A stretch of DNA of 64,000 nt, from the NCBI GenBank assembly GCA_028015205.1, contig JAPWFG010000022.1, forward strand, positions 2,542,001 to 2,606,000, in the 5' to 3' direction. Positions 22,135 to 32,615 of the stretch are shown here, in pieces. Both the position numbers and the translations under genes were made by a program. The first letter of the stretch is position 1. Each line of letters starts with the position of its first letter. The notes below the pieces were generated by a model, which ran no database searches, was not told the origin of the DNA, and saw nothing but the letters and a program-made list of their open reading frames with translations. This DNA comes from Mytilisepta virgata (taxonomy: Eukaryota; Mollusca; Bivalvia; Mytilida; Mytilidae).

Positions 22135-22743
22135 TGTTATGATATTGTAATTATTATATTTATTTATCTTGGCCTGGTTTGTTTTGTGTGGCCTTGTGAC
22201 GTGTATAATGTGTTTACATAATACTTATAGTTGTTTACCAAATAATGTTATAACTGCGCAGTTTAGAAATCACTGGAACAATAATGGATACTGATGGAAT
22301 AACTAGAACTTTCTATTTGACTTACGTAATAATTATGGTGTGATTCGAACTTCTACCGTATTCCAGAAGTTTCCGTTCTACAGTATATATATGGACACGA
22401 AAGTTAAACTTGCAGAGCATAGCATATTGGACCGTACATAGACATTCTTATGTTCTCAGCTGTTGGATTTATTTACGTTTCATACATCGTACTTGACAGA
22501 CTGTTATTTTCATTACATCATACTAGATTGTGACTGATTGGATATAATATTCCGTTTGGATTCAGGCAACAGTGACCAGTATTCCGGATCAAGAAAAAAC
22601 AGGATTTTGAACAGTTAAGTTGACATTTTAGTTTTTTTTGTAATATTTTTGTAAACTTTGTATATATAATAAATCTTGTTAAATTTTATTATTGATTTGT
22701 GTCTTTTGTTGGCTACATTTTAAAGGTGATTTCGGCCGTAACA
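22135..22743 (+). repeat. 3' LTR
   Basis: 609 bp; same as the 5' LTR as far as I can read. TATA-like box at 22384-22392 and AATAAA at 22668-22673. The minus-strand ORF2 of the host element runs 24 nt into this LTR before a stop, giving a chimeric C-terminus. Confidence 0.95.
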
Positions 22744-22747
22744 AAAT
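22744..22747 (+). repeat. 4-bp target duplication of the LTR element, right
   Basis: aaat; partner of 16709-16712. Confidence 0.85.
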
Positions 22748-25614
22748 TTTGATTTTATTTCAGCAAAATGTTGCTGAATTATAATTGGGTTTGTTTCACA
22801 CTTTTTATGTTTTTTGAGGTCAAAAATAAATTTAGGTTTGGGTACAAGCCAAGGTGGCGATTGAGGTATATTGATAGGGGCTATTTCATCAAGGTTTAAG
22901 TTAGAACCAGAAATATGTGGTTTCATCCGAATACCAAATGGAGGAATTTTATTTTCATGTTGTTCAAATATGTCCTCATAGAGAGGTTTGAAAACACAGT
23001 CGTAGGTAGGATTTGAAGGATATGCTTTTAGCTTGGTTAAGTATTGTAAACCAAGTTTTATCCGACGATTATAAAGAGACGGTTCGTTCGCCTCTACATA
23101 TAAACTCTCCACAGGAGACGTTCTGAACGCCCCCAAGGCCAAACGTAGGCCTTGGTGGTGAACAGTATCTAAAATTTGTATGTAGGATTTGCGAGCAGAT
23201 CCATATATAATTGATCCATAATCAAGTTTTGATCGTACAAGTGATCGATATAAATTTAACAATATGTTTTTATCAGCTCCCCAGTCAGTGCTGGAAACAA
23301 CTTTTAAAATGTCCAATGCTTTCAAGCATTTAGCTTTAAGCATTTTGATATGGGGTAGAAAGGTAAGTTTATTGTCAAACAGAATACCTAGAAATTTTGT
23401 TTCTTTGACGACTTTAATCGGAGAATTATAAATTTTTAGTTCGGGGTCCAAATGCAGTTTTCGTTTATTGCAAAAATGCATACATACTGTTTTGGAGTTG
23501 GAAAATTTAAAACCATTTTCCATAGCCCATTTTTCAATTTTATTCAAAGATAATTGTAGTTGTCTTTCTATGTTGTTCATATTTTTACCTCTATAGCATA
23601 TAAGAAAATCATCAACATAAAGCGAGCCCTCAACATTCGTTTGTAATGTTTTAGCCAAACTATTTATTTTAATACTGAATAGAGTAACAGAGAGGATACT
23701 CCCCTGAGGGACACCCATCTCTTGTTCAAAAGGGTCAGACATTGTTGTATTAACCTTGACTCTAAACTGTCTGTCTGACAAGAAGTTATCAATAAATGAG
23801 GGCAATCTACCTTTCAACCCCATATCATTTAAGTCTTTTAAAATTCCATATTTCCAAGTGGTGTCGTATGCTTTTTCTAGGTCGAAAAAGACCGACACCA
23901 CGTGTTCACCTTTAGCAAACCCGTTGCGTATGAAAGACTCAAAGCGAACAAGATGATCTAACGTGCTTCTGCCCTGCCGGAACCCACACTGTATATTGGA
24001 CAGGAGACCATTCGTCTCAAGGAACCAGACAAGGCGGTCGCTGATCATCCGCTCCATAGTCTTGCATACGCAACTTGTGAGGGCAATTGGCCGATAATTC
24101 GACGATTCAAAATGATCCTTCCCAGGTTTTGGAATAGGGACAACTGTGGCCAGCTTCCATAAAGAGGGCAAGTCACCAGTTTCCCAAATGTTATTAAGTA
24201 TCACCAAAAGTGTCTGTAATGATGTATTAGGAAGATGTTTAAGAAGTTTATAATGTATGTCATCAGGGCCACAAGCTGTATCATGAGCTTTTGCCAAAGA
24301 ATTGTTTAGTTCATCCATAGAGAAAGGGCGGTTGTAGTCTTCTGAATTGTTCGATCTAAAGTTAAGTTTGGTTTTTTCGGTTCGGTTTTTAATACGTTGA
24401 AATTCCTGAGAGTAATTTGTAGAAGAAGAATTTTTTGAAAAGGTTTCTCCAAGTTTTTGGGAGATATCATTTTCTGACGTTAAAAGAGTCTGACCATCTT
24501 TCAGATGGTGAAGATTGGTTTTCTTGTTTTTTCCATTAATTTTTTGTATAAAATTCCAAACTTTGTTCATAGGAGTATGAGAATTTATTTTTGAGACAAA
24601 ATTTTGCCAACACTTTCGTCTCTTTTGTTTAAATGTTCGGCGTGCTTTCGCACGGAATATTCGGAAATTACTTAAATTATCCTGGGTTGGATGTAGATTG
24701 AATCGTCGTTCGGCCTTCTTCCTGTTTTTCTTCACTTCCTCACAATCATCATCAAACCACGGTTTGCTGGGTTGTTTTGGACTTGTCGAGGTTTTAGGAA
24801 TGGTTCTCTCGGCTATCGATACCAACCTTTCGTTGAATTTAAGGACTGGATCACTAACATTATCGAAATCACCTGTTTTAAGTTCATCTCGACAGAGTTG
24901 CTCGAACAAAGGCCAGTTGGCTTTGTCAAATTTCCAGCGAGCAACTCTCTCGGATGAAGTAGGAAACATATCTTCAAGTATAATTGGAAAGTGGTCACTT
25001 CCACATAAATCATCATGGACGCGCCATGAGTAGTCCAGCAATAACGAAGGGTCACAGATTGTTAAATCAATAGCCGAGTAACAACCATTCCCCGGATGAA
25101 GGTAAGTATCAGAGCCATCGTTGAATACACACAATCCTTCCTGATTTAGTAAATCTTCAATTTTCTTGCCTTTATCATTTTGCAAATGGCTACCCCAAAT
25201 GGGGTTGTGAGCATTAAAATCTCCGAGCAGGAGAAAAGGAGTTGGCAACTGACTGATTAAAGATCTGAGTTCTTGAGAATTGAAGGCAGAATTTGGAGGA
25301 ATATATATTGAACATATGGTAACAGTTTTTCCAAGAGAAGCTCGGACAGCGACGGCTTGCAGATTTGTTGTTAGATTAACTTGACTGTGTATGATGTTAT
25401 TTCTAACAAGGATCGAAGAGCCGCCTGCGGCTCTTTCGTCCTTTCCAACATAAGTACTGTATAGACTATAGTTTTTAACATTTATAGAATCGTTTTCTTT
25501 TAAGTGAGTTTCCTGAAGACAAAAGGCAACAGGAAGGAATGCCTGTACTAGCAACGATAGCTCAATAAGGTTAGTTTTTAAACCCCGACAATTCCATTGA
25601 ATTATGTTACTCAT
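22744..25614 (-). pseudogene. Inner element ORF2, N-terminal 957 codons: endonuclease and reverse transcriptase (severed)
   Basis: The start ATG at 25614 overlaps the ORF1 stop (ATGA). AP endonuclease ~1-220: WNCRG (N8), QETH (E35), GDFNAH (131-136), GSDHF (D207, H208). RT ~480-750: IPKPGK, NYRPIALTS, GFRQGRS, FFDLEKAYD (D578), GVPQGSIL and YVDD (666-669). The endonuclease nicks target DNA and the RT copies the element RNA from the nick. No stop or shift occurs until the LTR element inserted at codon 957; RNase H is on the far side at 15899-16712. The two parts joined with one 4-bp duplication removed give 3681 nt, an exact multiple of three. Confidence 0.93.
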
Positions 25615-27173
25615 TTTCTGGGCGGACGAATAGGAGAAAATTTGGAACTATGCCCCGCCTGTGGGGAAGAGCTCCTATTCCTCCGCACAGAGACATCTGA
25701 AATGGGGTCACCCCAGACTGATTCAGAATAATCATCTGGGGTTACTTCCATTTGGCTGTCATCATCACAATATTCTGATGACAGCGTCTGAAACTTTACT
25801 AAGTGTTTTTCAGCTTTTTTTAAGCGGCCAGTGTTCTGCTTGAATTTTTCAGCTGAAGACGAACGTTTACTTTGTTGTTGTGATGACGAAGACTGTTTAT
25901 TTGACTTTTTAGGTGAAGACTGTTTATTGGCAGACTTCTGAGACGACGACTGTTTATTAGAGGAAGTTGAAGGCTGTTGTGTTGAGGATTGAGTTTTTGC
26001 ATTTGAAGCAGCATTCGCAGATTTGTTAGAGGTTGTTTCGAGTTTTCTCCCGAGCTCTTCGCGCATCTTTTTCTCAACGTGCGAGTTGAGGTGTATGTCA
26101 GCCATCTCAGAATGGTTGAATGTAAGAGATGAAGCTTCTGTTTGCGAAGAGCTGGTGGATTGCAATGTAGTTTTAGAACTTGATTTGGATGAAGTTAAGG
26201 TAGACATAAGGATTGGAAGTTCATTGCCGTGCGGCCATGTAAATACTGTTTGAACACTCTGTGTTCTGGATGTTGTAGGACCTTTAACTTTGTCAGCGTA
26301 GGCAGTATTTGGAGTTGTATTATCAGAGATGGAGAACATTTTGCGAGCTTCTTGATAACTCAGATTTTTATCAACTTTGATTTTTTGGATTTCAAGCTCC
26401 TTTTTGTAAACGTCACAAGTTCTGGAATTGGCCATGTGATTACCACCACAGTTTGTACATTTTGTTTCCCCTTCACATTCAAAACTGGAATGTCCCTCAA
26501 CAGAACACTTGACACACCTTTCTGTTCCCCTACAAGAACTCTTCCCGTGTCCAAACTTTTGGCATTTGAAACAACGGGTCGGGTTAGGAACGAAAGGGTC
26601 AACTCGTATTCTGTAAGGTCCTATGTATATATGATCTGGGGTTTTCGGAAGTTCAAATTGTAAAAGATATGTATTCAGTTTAATCATTGTGTTTTCAGAT
26701 CTTTTAGTGAAGCGCTTAACTTTTGATACGTGTTGAGATTTCAGTTCGTCGCAAATTTCTTCCTCTGACATTTCAATTAGATCACGGTCTCGATCTCTGA
26801 TAATACCTTGACAATAGTTGAGAGTTCTGTGTGGAGTCGCAGAGACAGCAAGGTCCATAATTGTCGTCATAGACAAAAGATTTTTGGACTGCTGCTGTCT
26901 CGTGCATTCAACGAGCAGACATCCACTTTTCATTTTTGTTACTTTTTTTACGGTACCGGCGACTGATTGGATTTTTTTCTGTATAATGAAGGGGGACAAT
27001 TTAGTTAAAGGCATTTCTTTGTTCGTACTGCTCAAGACAATGAATTTAGGGAAAATATCTGAATTTGTGTTTAAAATTTTATTTGGAATGTCTTCGTCAT
27101 CACTTGAATCTTGTTGTAATTTTCTTTTATTTATTGTACTGGTTGGTTTTGGGTTTTCGTTTTGAAGTACCAT
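25611..27173 (-). CDS. Inner element ORF1: Gag-like RNA-binding protein
   Basis: 520 codons from the ATG at 27173 (MVLQNENPKP), chosen because the same ATG position is used by all other copies; the frame is open upstream to 27314. Features: KRKLQ..SSDDEDIPNKIL near the N-terminus, a conserved TPHRTLNYCQGIIRDRDRDL segment, then three zinc knuckles (CFKCQKFGHGKSSC, CVKCSVEGHSSFEC, CTNCGGNHMANSRTC), and a long Ser/Gln/Lys-rich tail. It should coat the element RNA in an RNP with the ORF2 protein. Its TGA shares ATGA with the ORF2 start, suggesting coupled re-initiation. This is the only intact ORF1 in the window. Confidence 0.92.
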   Translation of the reverse strand: MVLQNENPKPTSTINKRKLQQDSSDDEDIPNKILNTNSDIFPKFIVLSSTNKEMPLTKLSPFIIQKKIQSVAGTVKKVTKMKSGCLLVECTRQQQSKNLLSMTTIMDLAVSATPHRTLNYCQGIIRDRDRDLIEMSEEEICDELKSQHVSKVKRFTKRSENTMIKLNTYLLQFELPKTPDHIYIGPYRIRVDPFVPNPTRCFKCQKFGHGKSSCRGTERCVKCSVEGHSSFECEGETKCTNCGGNHMANSRTCDVYKKELEIQKIKVDKNLSYQEARKMFSISDNTTPNTAYADKVKGPTTSRTQSVQTVFTWPHGNELPILMSTLTSSKSSSKTTLQSTSSSQTEASSLTFNHSEMADIHLNSHVEKKMREELGRKLETTSNKSANAASNAKTQSSTQQPSTSSNKQSSSQKSANKQSSPKKSNKQSSSSQQQSKRSSSAEKFKQNTGRLKKAEKHLVKFQTLSSEYCDDDSQMEVTPDDYSESVWGDPISDVSVRRNRSSSPQAGHSSKFSPIRPPRK

Positions 27174-28397
27174 GGTTAATGTATATGTTTCGCTGCCCTT
27201 GCTCCCCGCCCACCTCGGAGCAGCACCAAAACGATGTATGCCTGCCGCATATGTGACAGACACTAGGGCTACAAAGACAGGATACTCGAATAGAGTACTT
27301 TTCAACAGGCGCATGCCTCGTGCCAGGGGTTACCTGGCGATTCAACCGCCTAAAGTTTCATCTACTCGATTGACCCATGAGCCACCGCCTTCTTGAACCG
27401 AACCTATATTAGTGGTACTAGTGTTGTACATTTTGGAAACAGGTCAAGTTCAAGGGCTTGGCGTGACCAGCCGATTGATCAGGACCGGGCCCATCCGACC
27501 GCCCGTTTTAGATAAAGTAAGGGCCAAAGTGGTGTGTTTCAACCACCAGGATCCCGTCCTCTATCCTTACGGGTATCCACACACGGCAAACATGTGGCCT
27601 CATTAAGCCGAGGAAGCCTTGCCCCATCAGCCACCGCCTTCTCTGTGCCTCCGTCAGTGTTATCATCCAAGACCCCAGAACCCAAACATCAACCTACATC
27701 GGTACATGCATACCACCCATCCCATCCCATTGTACCTCAGTTTCATTAAGGGTTCCTTTGGGTCTCTTCAGACAAGCACGAGAAAACACAGAGGGCAAGA
27801 CATGACCATTAAATGGCTGGACCGGGACCATCGAGCCATTTTTGGAACCGGGTGAACAAATAATTAAATTTTGTCAAAATAAAGGTCCAAACAAAGTATG
27901 TAACACAAATAATTGAAGGGGGAAAATATCGTGAATAATATTTTGAATAAAGAAATGGTTAATACTATTCTTTGGAATTAAATATTCAGAAATAATAAAT
28001 AAAAAACAACAACAATAACAAAATGCAATGTCAAATTGAAAAGTAAATAATTAAACCTGCTGAATTTTGCGACCCATAAGCCAACACCAATCCCATATAT
28101 CAGCAATTTAGAATTTAGATAACTCATTTTAGAAAAAGTAAAAACATAAATAAATTATTGTAAGGAGATTGATGTGACCAGCCGATTGACCGAATCGGGT
28201 CCATCCGGCCTCCCGTCTAGGTAAAGATTGTGCCCCAGATGGTGATCGGAACCGTTTATCCGGCCATCCAGGAACACTCCCTATTACCGACACGGGCCTG
28301 CGACACACGGCAAACATGTCGCCTCTTTAGGGGCCTCTTACGCCAAGCCGAGGAGCTGTGGGCCTATTCTATTGTGTCCCCGGGACCCACACGGGGG
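27174..28397 (-). promoter_or_regulatory. 5' UTR/internal promoter region of the inner element, with two related blocks
   Basis: About 1.2 kb without a convincing gene. Two related blocks, distal 28173-28353 and proximal 27461-27613, share gtgaccagccgattga, cacacggcaaacatgt and a terminal aagccgagg, about 715 bp apart. Between them is AT-rich sequence (27860-28140). Repeated 5' units recall the promoter monomers of some L1 elements; promoter activity here is inferred only. Confidence 0.6.
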
Positions 28398-28410
28398 CAT
28401 ACATTATTGA
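28398..28410 (+). repeat. Target-site duplication of the inner retrotransposon, right copy
   Basis: catacattattga; partner of 15548-15560. Confidence 0.93.
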
Positions 28411-29827
28411 GAAGATCTAATAGTGTTTCAAGAGAATTTTCGGGAAGAAGTTTCAAAAGTTTATAGTGAATATCATCAGGGCCACATGCTGTGTCATGGG
28501 CTTTCAATAAAGATATTTTAAGCTCATCCAAAGAAAAAGGGCGGTTGTAATCTTCTAAATTGTTAGATTTGAAATTGAGTTTGTTTTTCTCGGTTCGGTT
28601 TTTAATCCTTAGGAATTCCTGAGAATAATTCTGAGAAGAAGAATGTTTTGAAAAAGTTTCGCCGAGTTTATTCGATATATCATTTTCTGAAGTCAAAAGA
28701 GTTTGGCCATCTTTTAAATGGTGAAGATTGGCCTTTCTGTTTTTACCATCAATTTTTTGGATGAAATTCCATACTTTATTCATAGGTGTACGGGAGTTTA
28801 TTTTAGAGACGAAGTTTTGCCAAGACTTTCGCCTCTTTTGTTTAAATGTTCTCCGTGCTTTCGCACGGAATATATGGACATTACTGAGATTATCGGAGGT
28901 TGGATTCATGTTAAACCGTCGTTCGGCCTTTTTTCTGTTTTTCTTCCCTTCCTCACAGTCATCATCGAACAAGGGTTTGCTTGGTTGTTTTGGGTTTGTC
29001 GAAGATTTTGAAATGGCTCTCTCAGCTATCTTTAATAAAGTTTCAGTAAATTTAAGGACTGGATCGCTAACATTATTGAACTTGCCTGTTTTAAGTTCAT
29101 CCCGACAGAGTTCCTCGAACAAAGACCAATTGGCTTTGTCAAATTTCCAGCGAGGAACTCTTTCAGAAGACGAGGGAAACAGGCTTTCCAGTATTATTAG
29201 AAAGTGATCACTTCCGCATAAATCATCATGGACTCGCCATGAGTAATCCAGCAACAATGAAGGATCACAAATAGATGAATCGATAGCCGAGTAAGAACCA
29301 TTCCCCGGATGCAAATAGGTATCAGAACCATCATTAAATATACACAATCCTTCCTGATTTAAGAAATCCTCAATTTTTGTTCCTTTATCATTTTGTAAAT
29401 TACTACCCCACATTGGGTTATGAGCATTAAAGTCTCCAAGTAGGAAAAAAGGAGTAGGTAATTGATTGATTAAAGATCTAAGCTGATGAATGTCTAGGGC
29501 TGAATTTGGAGGAATATATACTGAACATAAAGTAACAGTTTTTCCAAGAGAAATTCTTACAGCAACGGCTTGTAGATCTGTTGTTAATTTAATTTGACTG
29601 TGAATAATGGTATTTTTAACAAAGATTGAAGAACCGCCAGCAGCTCTCTCATCCTTTCCAACACGAGTGCTGTATAATGAATAATTTTTAACATTTACAG
29701 GATCATTTTCTTTCAAGTGAGTTTCTTGGAGACAAATGGCAGCAGGAAGGAATGTTTGTATAAGTAACGATAGTTCAATTAAGTTAGTTTTTAATCCTCG
29801 ACAATTCCATTGTAATATATTCTTCAT
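28411..29827 (-). pseudogene. Outer element ORF2, first half (unit 1): endonuclease domain
   Basis: Starts MKNILQWNCRG at 29827, overlapping the ORF1 stop (ATGA at 29824-29827). Endonuclease motifs are CLQETHL, GDFNAHNPMWG and CGSDHF; SAIDSSICDP and SDHFLII depart from the related copies (SAIDLTICDP, SDHFPII). The frame continues to about codon 470, then runs through the inner element's target site into its 5' end and stops at 28364 with an unrelated tail. Confidence 0.88.
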
Positions 29828-31379
29828 TTTAGTTTGGGTGGTCGAATGGAAGATAGCTTGGGATTGCGCCGCACACGCGGAGAGCAAATCCTGTTTCTCC
29901 CAGCGGAGGAATTTGAAATGGATACAGGGGGAGTTGACTTCACACACACGTCAGGTGCGTCTTCAACTGCGTTGTCTGTAGTATCCATTTCATCGTCATC
30001 ATCACCAAACTCTGATGATAACAATGAAAATTTGTATAAATGTTTGTCGCCTTTTTTAACCCTATTGGAATTAAGTTTAATCTTAGATTTCTTTTCTTCA
30101 ATTGCAGATGAGCATGAGGATTTTTCATGTGATGATGAGGACTTCTGTAATGACTGATTATTTGAAGTAGAGGATGATGTAGAAGGTGCTTGTGGTGTGG
30201 ATTGAGATTTTTTATTTTGAGCAGACATTGCAGATTTAGATGAAATTTTAAGCTTTCTTCCAAATTCTTCATGCATCTGCTTATCAACATTAGAATTGAG
30301 ATAGATATCAGCAATCTCAAAATGGTTAAACGGTAGAGACGAATCAGAAGTTTGTGAAGAATGGGAAGATTGCAAAGAAACAGGCTTTGTTTTGGATGGA
30401 GTAAATTCCGAAACCAGGATAGGACGTTCACTGTCCTGTGGCCATGTGAATACTGTTTGGACAGAAAACTATCTGCTGGTTGAGGGACCTTTAACTTTTT
30501 CAGCGTAGGTTGTATTCTGAGTCGAATTATCCGAGACAGAGATCAATCTCCGAGCTTCCTGGTAACTTAATTTTTTATCAACTTTCAATTTCTGGATTTC
30601 TAGCTCTCTTTTGTAAATTTCGCAAGATCTCGAATTTGCCATGCGAGTTTCTCCACAGTTACACACTTTGTCTCATGTTCACATTCAAAATTGGAGTGGC
30701 CCTCAGTAGAACATTTGACGCACCTTTCCGTCCCTCTACAAGAACCCCTTCCGTGTCCAAATTTCTGGCAGTTGAAACAGCGGATAGGGTTGGGGATGTA
30801 TTTGTCAACTTTTATTCTATATGGGCCAACGTAAATATGATCAGGAACTTTGGGCAGTGCAAATGTAAGAAGGTAAGTATTAAGTTTGATTACTTTTTTT
30901 TCAGATTTCTTTGTAAAACGTTTAACTTTTGAAATGTGTTGGGTTTCTAATTCAGAGCAAATTTCATCTTCTGACAAATCAGCAAGGTCAAGATCTCTAT
31001 CTCGGATAATTCCCTGGCAATAATTTAGAGTTCTGTGTGGAGTAGCAGAGATCTGGATGTCCGAAATTGCTGTCATAGACAACAGATTTCTAGACTGTTG
31101 TTGTCTAGTGCATTCAATAAGTAAACTACCGGTTTTCATTTTTACAACTTTTTGAACTGTTCCTGCAACGGATTGAATTTTTTTTTGGATCAGGAAGGGA
31201 GATAATTTTGTAAGTAGTTTTTCTGGATCTAAACTTTTTAATACAATGAATCTCTGGAAAGTATCTGAGTTAACATTGAGTATTTTGTTTGGAACATCCT
31301 CATCATCACTTGAATCGTTCAGTTTTCTTTTGTTGACTGAGTTATTTGGATTGGTTTTTTGTTGATTTGAAGTCGCCAT
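29824..31379 (-). pseudogene. Outer element ORF1 (unit 1), broken
   Basis: Starts MATSNQQKTN at 31379. The N-terminal core and first two zinc knuckles are in frame; the third knuckle is shifted near 30660 and the frame changes again near 30460. The C-terminal Ser-rich part (30375-29824) is open. Confidence 0.87.
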
Positions 31380-32602
31380 GGTGATGTATATATGCTTCGT
31401 TACCCTGGCTCCCCGCCCCCCTCGGAGCAACATCAAAACGATGCATGCTTGCCACATTTGCGACAAGCACCAGGGATACCAGAATAAGATACTCGCATGG
31501 AGTATCTTTTAATGGGCGCAAGCCTCGTGTCAGGGGTTGCCTGACGAGACAACCGCCCAAAATAACATCCACACGATTGACCCATGAGCCACCGCCTTCT
31601 TGAACCGAACCTATAAATATTACTATTGTTGTATATTTTGGAAACGGGTAAAGTTCAAGGGCTTGGCGTGACCAGCCGATTGATCAGGACCGGGCCCATC
31701 CGACCGCCCGTTTTAGATAAAGTAAGGGCCAAAGTGGTGTGTTTCAACCACCAGGATCCCGTCCTCTATCCTTACGGGTATCCACACACGGCAAACATGT
31801 GGCCTCATTAAGCCGAGGAAGCCTTGCCCCATCAGCCACCGCCTTCTCTGTGCCTCCGTCAGTGTTATCATCCAAGACCCCAGAACCCAAACATCAACCT
31901 ACATCGGTACATGCATACCACCCATCCCATCCCATTGTACCTCAGTTTCATTAAGGGTTCCTTTGGGTCTCTTCAGACAAGCACGAGAAAACACAGAGGG
32001 CAAGACATGACCATTAAATGGCTGGACCGGGACCATCGAGCCATTTTTGGAACCGGGTGAACAAATAATTAAATTTTGTCAAAATAAAGGTCCAAACAAA
32101 GTATGTAACACAAATAATTGAAGGGGGAAAATATCGTGAATAATATTTTGAATAAAGAAATGGTTAATACTATTCTTTGGAATTAAATATTCAGAAATAA
32201 TAAATAAAAAACAACAACAATAACAAAATGCAATGTCAAATTGAAAAGTAAATAATTAAACCTGCTGAATTTTGCGACCCATAAGCCAACACCAATCCCA
32301 TATATCAGCAATTTAGAATTTAGATAACTCATTTTAGAAAAAGTAAAAACATAAATAAATTATTGTAAGGAGATTGATGTGACCAGCCGATTGACCGAAT
32401 CGGGTCCATCCGGCCTCCCGTCTAGGTAAAGATTGTGCCCCAGATGGTGATCGGAACCGTTTATCCGGCCATCCAGGAACACTCCCTATTACCGACACGG
32501 GCCTGCGACACACGGCAAACATGTCGCCTCTTTAGGGGCCTCTTACGCCAAGCCGAGGAGCTGTGGGCCTATTCTATTGTGTCCCCGGGACCCACACGGG
32601 GG
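31380..32602 (-). promoter_or_regulatory. Hybrid 5' UTR created by unequal crossing-over
   Basis: From 31380 to about 31650 it follows the outer element (gaaacgggtaaag). From 31714 to 32602 it is a copy of the inner element's 5' UTR (gttttagataaag and the distal block at 32378-32558). The exchange lies in the identical stretch 31651-31713. One base (gaaccgaacc at ~31607) is inner-type within the outer part. Confidence 0.8.
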
Positions 32603-32615
32603 CATACATTATTGA

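Larger units (their letters stand above)
16713..22743 (+). mobile_element. Ty3/gypsy-type LTR retrotransposon with Gmr1-like domain order, intact
   Basis: 6031 bp: two 609-bp LTRs starting TGTTATG and ending AACA, a primer-binding site directly after the 5' LTR, one long frame, a polypurine tract abutting the 3' LTR, and a 4-bp target duplication. I found no difference between the LTRs when reading them side by side, so the insertion is very recent. It lies in the opposite orientation to its host non-LTR element. No envelope gene is present: 92 bp separate the stop from the 3' LTR. Confidence 0.95.
15561..28397 (-). mobile_element. Inner full-length I/Nimb-like non-LTR retrotransposon (host of the LTR element)
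   Basis: About 6.8 kb without the LTR element. Order on the minus strand: 5' UTR (28397-27174), ORF1 (27173-25611), ORF2 (25614-22744 continuing 16712-15899), 3' UTR (15898-15561) ending in (CAAT)n. It is flanked by a 13-bp duplication and starts with CCCCCGTGTGGGTCCC. Both frames are uninterrupted apart from the LTR element, so this copy was probably competent when that element inserted. The AP endonuclease plus RT plus RNase H layout, two overlapping ORFs and non-poly(A) tail fit the I/Nimb-type group; the exact clade needs a tree. Confidence 0.93.
27446..31650. repeat. 4205-bp tandem duplication, unit 1
   Basis: Consists of the inner element's 5' UTR (to 28397), the 13-bp target site, and the outer element's ORF2 start, ORF1 and proximal 5' UTR. 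Unit 2 follows at a constant offset of 4205 bp. The few differences noticed include an A/G near 33001, a Arg/His codon change in ORF2 and one T in a T-run. Confidence 0.9.

Noticed and set aside
22720..22743. Natural C-terminus of the inner ORF2 inside the 3' LTR
   Set aside because: The last few codons come from the LTR; homology to ORF2 ends at the target duplication and resumes at 16712.
28364..28397. Alternative ORF2 C-terminus NNVCPRVGPGDTIE in the outer element
   Set aside because: It is read-through of the interrupted frame into the inner element's 5' end, not a product of selection.
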